Below are positions 61,169 to 64,000 of a DNA stretch of 64,000 nt, one piece after another. Location: positions 3,534,001 to 3,598,000 of the forward strand of contig NZ_AP022599.1 of NCBI RefSeq assembly GCF_010725725.1, given 5' to 3'. Below the pieces are notes generated by a model. The model worked only from the letters and a program-made list of their open reading frames with translations. It was not told where the DNA came from and did not search any database. The translations under genes and the position numbers were made by a program. The DNA is from Mycolicibacterium pulveris. Lineage in GTDB: Bacteria > Actinomycetota > Actinomycetes > Mycobacteriales > Mycobacteriaceae. Each line of letters begins with the position of its first letter. Within the stretch, counting starts at the first letter, position 1.

Positions 61169-61881
61169 GCCGGCACAGGATGCCCAAGGGCAGCGACAGC
61201 ACCGGAGCCGACGACGAGAAGGTCGACGAGCCGGAGGCCACGACGGAGACGCAGCAGGCCGACGGCACCGAGTCGGCGGCCGAGGAGACGGCGGCGGCCG
61301 AGTCGGGGCAGGAGACGGTGGCGACCGAGGAGCCGGTCGCGGCCGACGAGCCCGAAGCCGCCGAGGACTCCGAACCCGCTTCCGACAGCACGCGACGCAT
61401 CGACTGGTCCCGGGTGCTGGCCTACGGCATTCTGCCCGGGCTGGCCCTGGTGCTCGCCATCGCCGCGGGCTTCTTCAAGTGGCAGCACGACTCGGTCGCC
61501 AACGCCGAAACCGCCCGCATCGAGTCGGTGCAGACGGCCAAGGACAGCACCATCGCGATGCTGTCCTACAAACCCGAGTCCGTCGATCAACAGCTCAACG
61601 ACGCGCGCGACCTGCTGACCGGCGAGTTCCGTGAGTCGTACACATCGTTGATCAACGACGTGGTGATCCCGGGCGCCAAGGAGAAGCAGATCTCCGCGGT
61701 GGCCACGGTTCCCGCGGCCGCCTCGGTGTCGGCCGACCCGAACCACGCCGTGGTGCTGGTGTTCGTCAACCAGACGGTGGTCGTCGGGCAGGACGCCCCC
61801 ACCGACACGGCGTCGAGCGTGCGCGTCGGGTTGGACAAGGTCGGCGACCGCTGGCTGATCTCGCAATTCGACCCCGTCTAG
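61165..61881 (+). CDS. Mce-associated membrane protein 2
   Basis: A 238-aa protein with the same plan: a very acidic Glu/Ala/Thr-rich N-terminus (10-75), one membrane helix (about 85-105; VLAYGILPGLALVLAIAAGF), and an exported NTF2-like domain ending VGDRWLISQFDPV. That C-terminal sequence is the usual end of Mas proteins. GTG 61165 overlaps the previous stop (GTGA). Its TAG shares one base with the following hydrolase start, so four genes may be coupled. Confidence 0.85.
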   Translation: MSRHRMPKGSDSTGADDEKVDEPEATTETQQADGTESAAEETAAAESGQETVATEEPVAADEPEAAEDSEPASDSTRRIDWSRVLAYGILPGLALVLAIAAGFFKWQHDSVANAETARIESVQTAKDSTIAMLSYKPESVDQQLNDARDLLTGEFRESYTSLINDVVIPGAKEKQISAVATVPAAASVSADPNHAVVLVFVNQTVVVGQDAPTDTASSVRVGLDKVGDRWLISQFDPV

Positions 61882-62789
61882 TGGACGAGCCCGGCTTCAT
61901 CGACGTGGCGGCACCCGGCGTGACGCTGCGCGTGCTGACGTGGGGGCCGCCGGACGCGCCGATCGCGTTGTGCCTGCACGGCTTTCCCGACACGGCCCAC
62001 GGGTGGCGCAAGGTCGCACCGCTGCTGGTGGACGCGGGCTGGCGGGTGGTCGCGCCGTTCATGCGCGGCTACGCGCCGTCGTCGCTGGCGTCGGACGGCA
62101 GCTACCACATCGGCGCGCTGATGGACGACGCGCTTCGGGTGCTCGACGCCGCGGGGCCGACCGGCCGTGACGTGTTCATCGGCCACGACTGGGGCGCGAT
62201 CGCCGGCGCCGGTCTGGCGGCGATGCCCGACAGCCCGTTCACCAAGGCCGTGATCATGTCGGTGCCGATGCCGGCGTCGTTCCAACCGCTGGGCAGGGTG
62301 CCGGACGCGGGACGCCTCGCCACGCAGATACCCCGCCAGCTGCTGCGCAGTTGGTACATCATGTACTTCCAATTGCCTTGGCTTCCAGAGCGTTCCGCGA
62401 AGTGGGTGGTGCCGAGGTTATGGCGTCAGTGGTCGCCCGGATATCGGGCCGACGAGGATGTGCGCCATGTCGAGGAGGCCATCGGCGCCCCCGACCGGTG
62501 GCGCGCGGCGCTCGGCTACTACCGCGCCGCGGTGCGCAACACCAAGCCGCCCGCGCAATATGCCGAGCTGCACAGTCACTGGCTGTCGGCGCCGCGGATG
62601 CCGACGCTGTACCTGCACGGCCTCGGCGACGGTTGCGCCTCAGCCGATTACGCCCACTGGGTCGAACGTGTCCTGCCGGAGGGCAGCGCGGTGGCGCTGG
62701 TCGAACGGGCGGGCCACTTTCTGCAGCTGGAACAGCCCGAGGCCGTCGCGCGCCATATCGTCGACTTCATAGGGCGCCCGTCCGGCTAG
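61881..62789 (+). CDS. Alpha/beta hydrolase, epoxide-hydrolase-like
   Basis: A 302-aa alpha/beta hydrolase. LHGFPDTAHGW (about 31-42) is the oxyanion region. GHDWG with the nucleophile Asp near residue 102 is the epoxide-hydrolase/dehalogenase type of elbow. The catalytic His is in ERAGHFLQLEQPE near 280, and a cap domain lies about 130-220. The start is GTG 61881, one base overlapping the previous stop. A DGAT-like gene follows after 3 nt. Together with the Mas genes this suggests lipid metabolism. Substrate unknown. Confidence 0.85.
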   Translation: MDEPGFIDVAAPGVTLRVLTWGPPDAPIALCLHGFPDTAHGWRKVAPLLVDAGWRVVAPFMRGYAPSSLASDGSYHIGALMDDALRVLDAAGPTGRDVFIGHDWGAIAGAGLAAMPDSPFTKAVIMSVPMPASFQPLGRVPDAGRLATQIPRQLLRSWYIMYFQLPWLPERSAKWVVPRLWRQWSPGYRADEDVRHVEEAIGAPDRWRAALGYYRAAVRNTKPPAQYAELHSHWLSAPRMPTLYLHGLGDGCASADYAHWVERVLPEGSAVALVERAGHFLQLEQPEAVARHIVDFIGRPSG

Positions 62790-62792
62790 CCG

Positions 62793-64000
62793 ATGGCCGC
62801 CAGGAACCTCGCCGCGGTCGACGCGCAGACGTACTGGATGTCGGCGAAGATCCCCAGCGACCAGTTCCTGCTGTACGGTTTCGCCGGCGCGCCTGCGGAT
62901 CTGGGCCGCGCGGTGCAGCAGATCCGGGCGCGTGCCGATCGTTGCCCAGAACTGCGGCTGCGGGTGCGCGACCGCGAGCTCGGCTATCCTGAATGGGTGA
63001 GCGGCTCGGTGGCCGCCGAGCAGTTCGTGGTGCACGAGGCACCGGGGTCGTGGCGCGATTGCCTGGCCGCGGTCGCGGGACTCGCCGACGATCAGCTGGA
63101 CCCGCGGCACCTGGCCTGGCGGCTGCATGTCCTTCCCGACGTGTCCGGGCTGTTCGACGGCGGCGCCGCGACGGTGGCGGTGTTGCAGGCCGCGCACGTG
63201 CTGGGCGACGGCGTCCGGTCCTCGGCGTTGGCGGCGCTGCTGTTCGGGCGCGCCCAGACGGTGCCCGCCGTTCCGGCGCGGCCGGGGTGGCAGAGCGCCA
63301 CCCTGCCGTGGCGCGCGTATCACGCCGCGCGGGCCCACCGCAGGTTGAGCCGTGACACCGACGCGGGCCTTGTTGCCCCACAAGCGGATTCACGACCCGC
63401 GTTGCGCAGCAATTCGCGTCCCGACGGTGTTCGCAGTATCCGCACGGTGATCCGGCACCGTTCGCAGATACCGGGTCCGACCGTGACGGTCGCGGTGCTC
63501 GCGGCCGTGTCGACAGCACTGTCCGGGCATCTACGCGAGCTCGGCGACGACCCCGCCCGGTTAGGCGCCGAAGTGCCGATGGCCAAGGCGGGGATCCGGA
63601 CCGCGCACAACCACTTCGGCAACGTCGGCGTCGACCTGCACCCGGAGCTGGCCTATCCCGAGCGGGCCGCACGGATCGCCGAGGAACTCGACCGGCGTCG
63701 TCGTCGCGCCGCGCATCCGGCGATGCTGGCCGCAAGCCGCGCAACGGCGGCGGTGCCCGCGGCGCTGCTGCGTTGGGGAGTGGCGCAATTCGATCCGACG
63801 CTGCGCTCGCCGACGGTCACCGGCAACACCGTGGTGTCCAGCGTGAACCGCGGTGCCGCCGACTTGAGCTTCGGTGACGCGCCGGTGCGGATGACGGCCG
63901 GCTATCCGGCCCTGTCACCGATGATGGGCGTGACCCACGGCGTGCACGGCATCGGGGACATTATCGCGATCAGCGTGCACGCCGCCGAGTCGGCGATCGG
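62793..64000 (+). CDS. WS/DGAT-like acyltransferase, 3' end outside window
   Basis: An ORF open from ATG 62793 to the end of the window (about 402 residues). A condensation-type active-site motif H135-VLG-D139-G140 (HxxxDG) occurs in LQAAHVLGDGVRSS, in the N-terminal acyltransferase domain. The C-terminal part (GNTVVSSVNRGAADLSFGD, LSPMMGVTHGVHGIGD) matches the DUF1298/WS-DGAT C-terminal domain. These enzymes make triacylglycerol or wax ester from acyl-CoA. The second His of the usual HHxxxDG is Ala134. The gene follows the hydrolase closely and is probably in its operon. Confidence 0.82.
   Translation, partial: MAARNLAAVDAQTYWMSAKIPSDQFLLYGFAGAPADLGRAVQQIRARADRCPELRLRVRDRELGYPEWVSGSVAAEQFVVHEAPGSWRDCLAAVAGLADDQLDPRHLAWRLHVLPDVSGLFDGGAATVAVLQAAHVLGDGVRSSALAALLFGRAQTVPAVPARPGWQSATLPWRAYHAARAHRRLSRDTDAGLVAPQADSRPALRSNSRPDGVRSIRTVIRHRSQIPGPTVTVAVLAAVSTALSGHLRELGDDPARLGAEVPMAKAGIRTAHNHFGNVGVDLHPELAYPERAARIAEELDRRRRRAAHPAMLAASRATAAVPAALLRWGVAQFDPTLRSPTVTGNTVVSSVNRGAADLSFGDAPVRMTAGYPALSPMMGVTHGVHGIGDIIAISVHAAESAI

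Overview
The window is chromosomal DNA of a mycobacterium, most likely a rapid-growing Mycolicibacterium-type species. GC content is high, GTG starts and 4-nt stop/start overlaps are common, and several candidate promoters would give leaderless messages. From memory of the M. tuberculosis map, the backbone order matches Rv1092c-Rv1112: coaA, glyA, desA2, phoH2, fum, glpX, a DUF4245 gene, an AI-2E-family gene, a 3beta-HSD gene, xseB-xseA, a Rv1109c-like gene, ispH, a Rv1111c-like gene and ychF. No rRNA, tRNA, IS element, prophage or CRISPR array was seen.

Layout. (1) 1-6.6 kb: coaA, a DUF885 metallopeptidase-like gene, an unusually long serine hydroxymethyltransferase, desA2, and a phoAT-phoH2 pair. 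(2) 6.6-18.6 kb: a dormancy-type island between phoH2 and fum. It holds two tandem paralogous LuxR-family ATPase regulators, three universal stress proteins, an Acg-like nitroreductase, an APH/AAA kinase fusion and the 7Fe ferredoxin FdxA. DosR-like palindromes sit in front of the stress genes, but no dosR/dosS lies in the window. (3) 18.6-31 kb: fumarase, glpX and the AI-2E gene, two SDR genes and a zinc alcohol dehydrogenase. A perfect KstR-type box lies between the SDR operon and an SRPBCC gene. A decayed sulfatase/formylglycine-generating-enzyme pseudogene and an acyl-AMP/CoA ligase with a 17-codon upstream ORF follow. (4) 31-39.4 kb: 3beta-HSD with its own KstR box, xseAB, ispH, an accessory penicillin-binding lipoprotein whose 5' end lies inside a hairpin repeat, a DUF6542 gene and ychF. 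(5) 39.4-49.8 kb: small accessory genes. These include an orphan SigF-like sigma factor with a plausible SigF promoter of its own, a CadI/ArsI-ArsR pair with a duplicated perfect operator, a class III cyclase with a substituted catalytic residue, and a secreted protein with two internal repeats. (6) 49.9-64 kb: a complete mce operon (yrbEA-yrbEB-mceABCDEF), a convergent GntR regulator, two Mce-associated membrane proteins, an alpha/beta hydrolase and the start of a WS/DGAT-like acyltransferase.

A second layer is intergenic. At least four families of inverted repeats recur between genes (called A, B, C and D here). Family B, with core GAACGTGGGTTACCCGCACG, occurs four times. Most copies lie at convergent gene ends, which suggests bidirectional terminators or dispersed hairpin elements.

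The regulatory sites suggest several overlapping regulons: DosR-like (hypoxia), KstR-like (sterol/lipid), SigF, arsenic/cadmium sensing, and local GntR or TetR control. All functions are inferred from sequence reading and remembered family knowledge. No database search was run.
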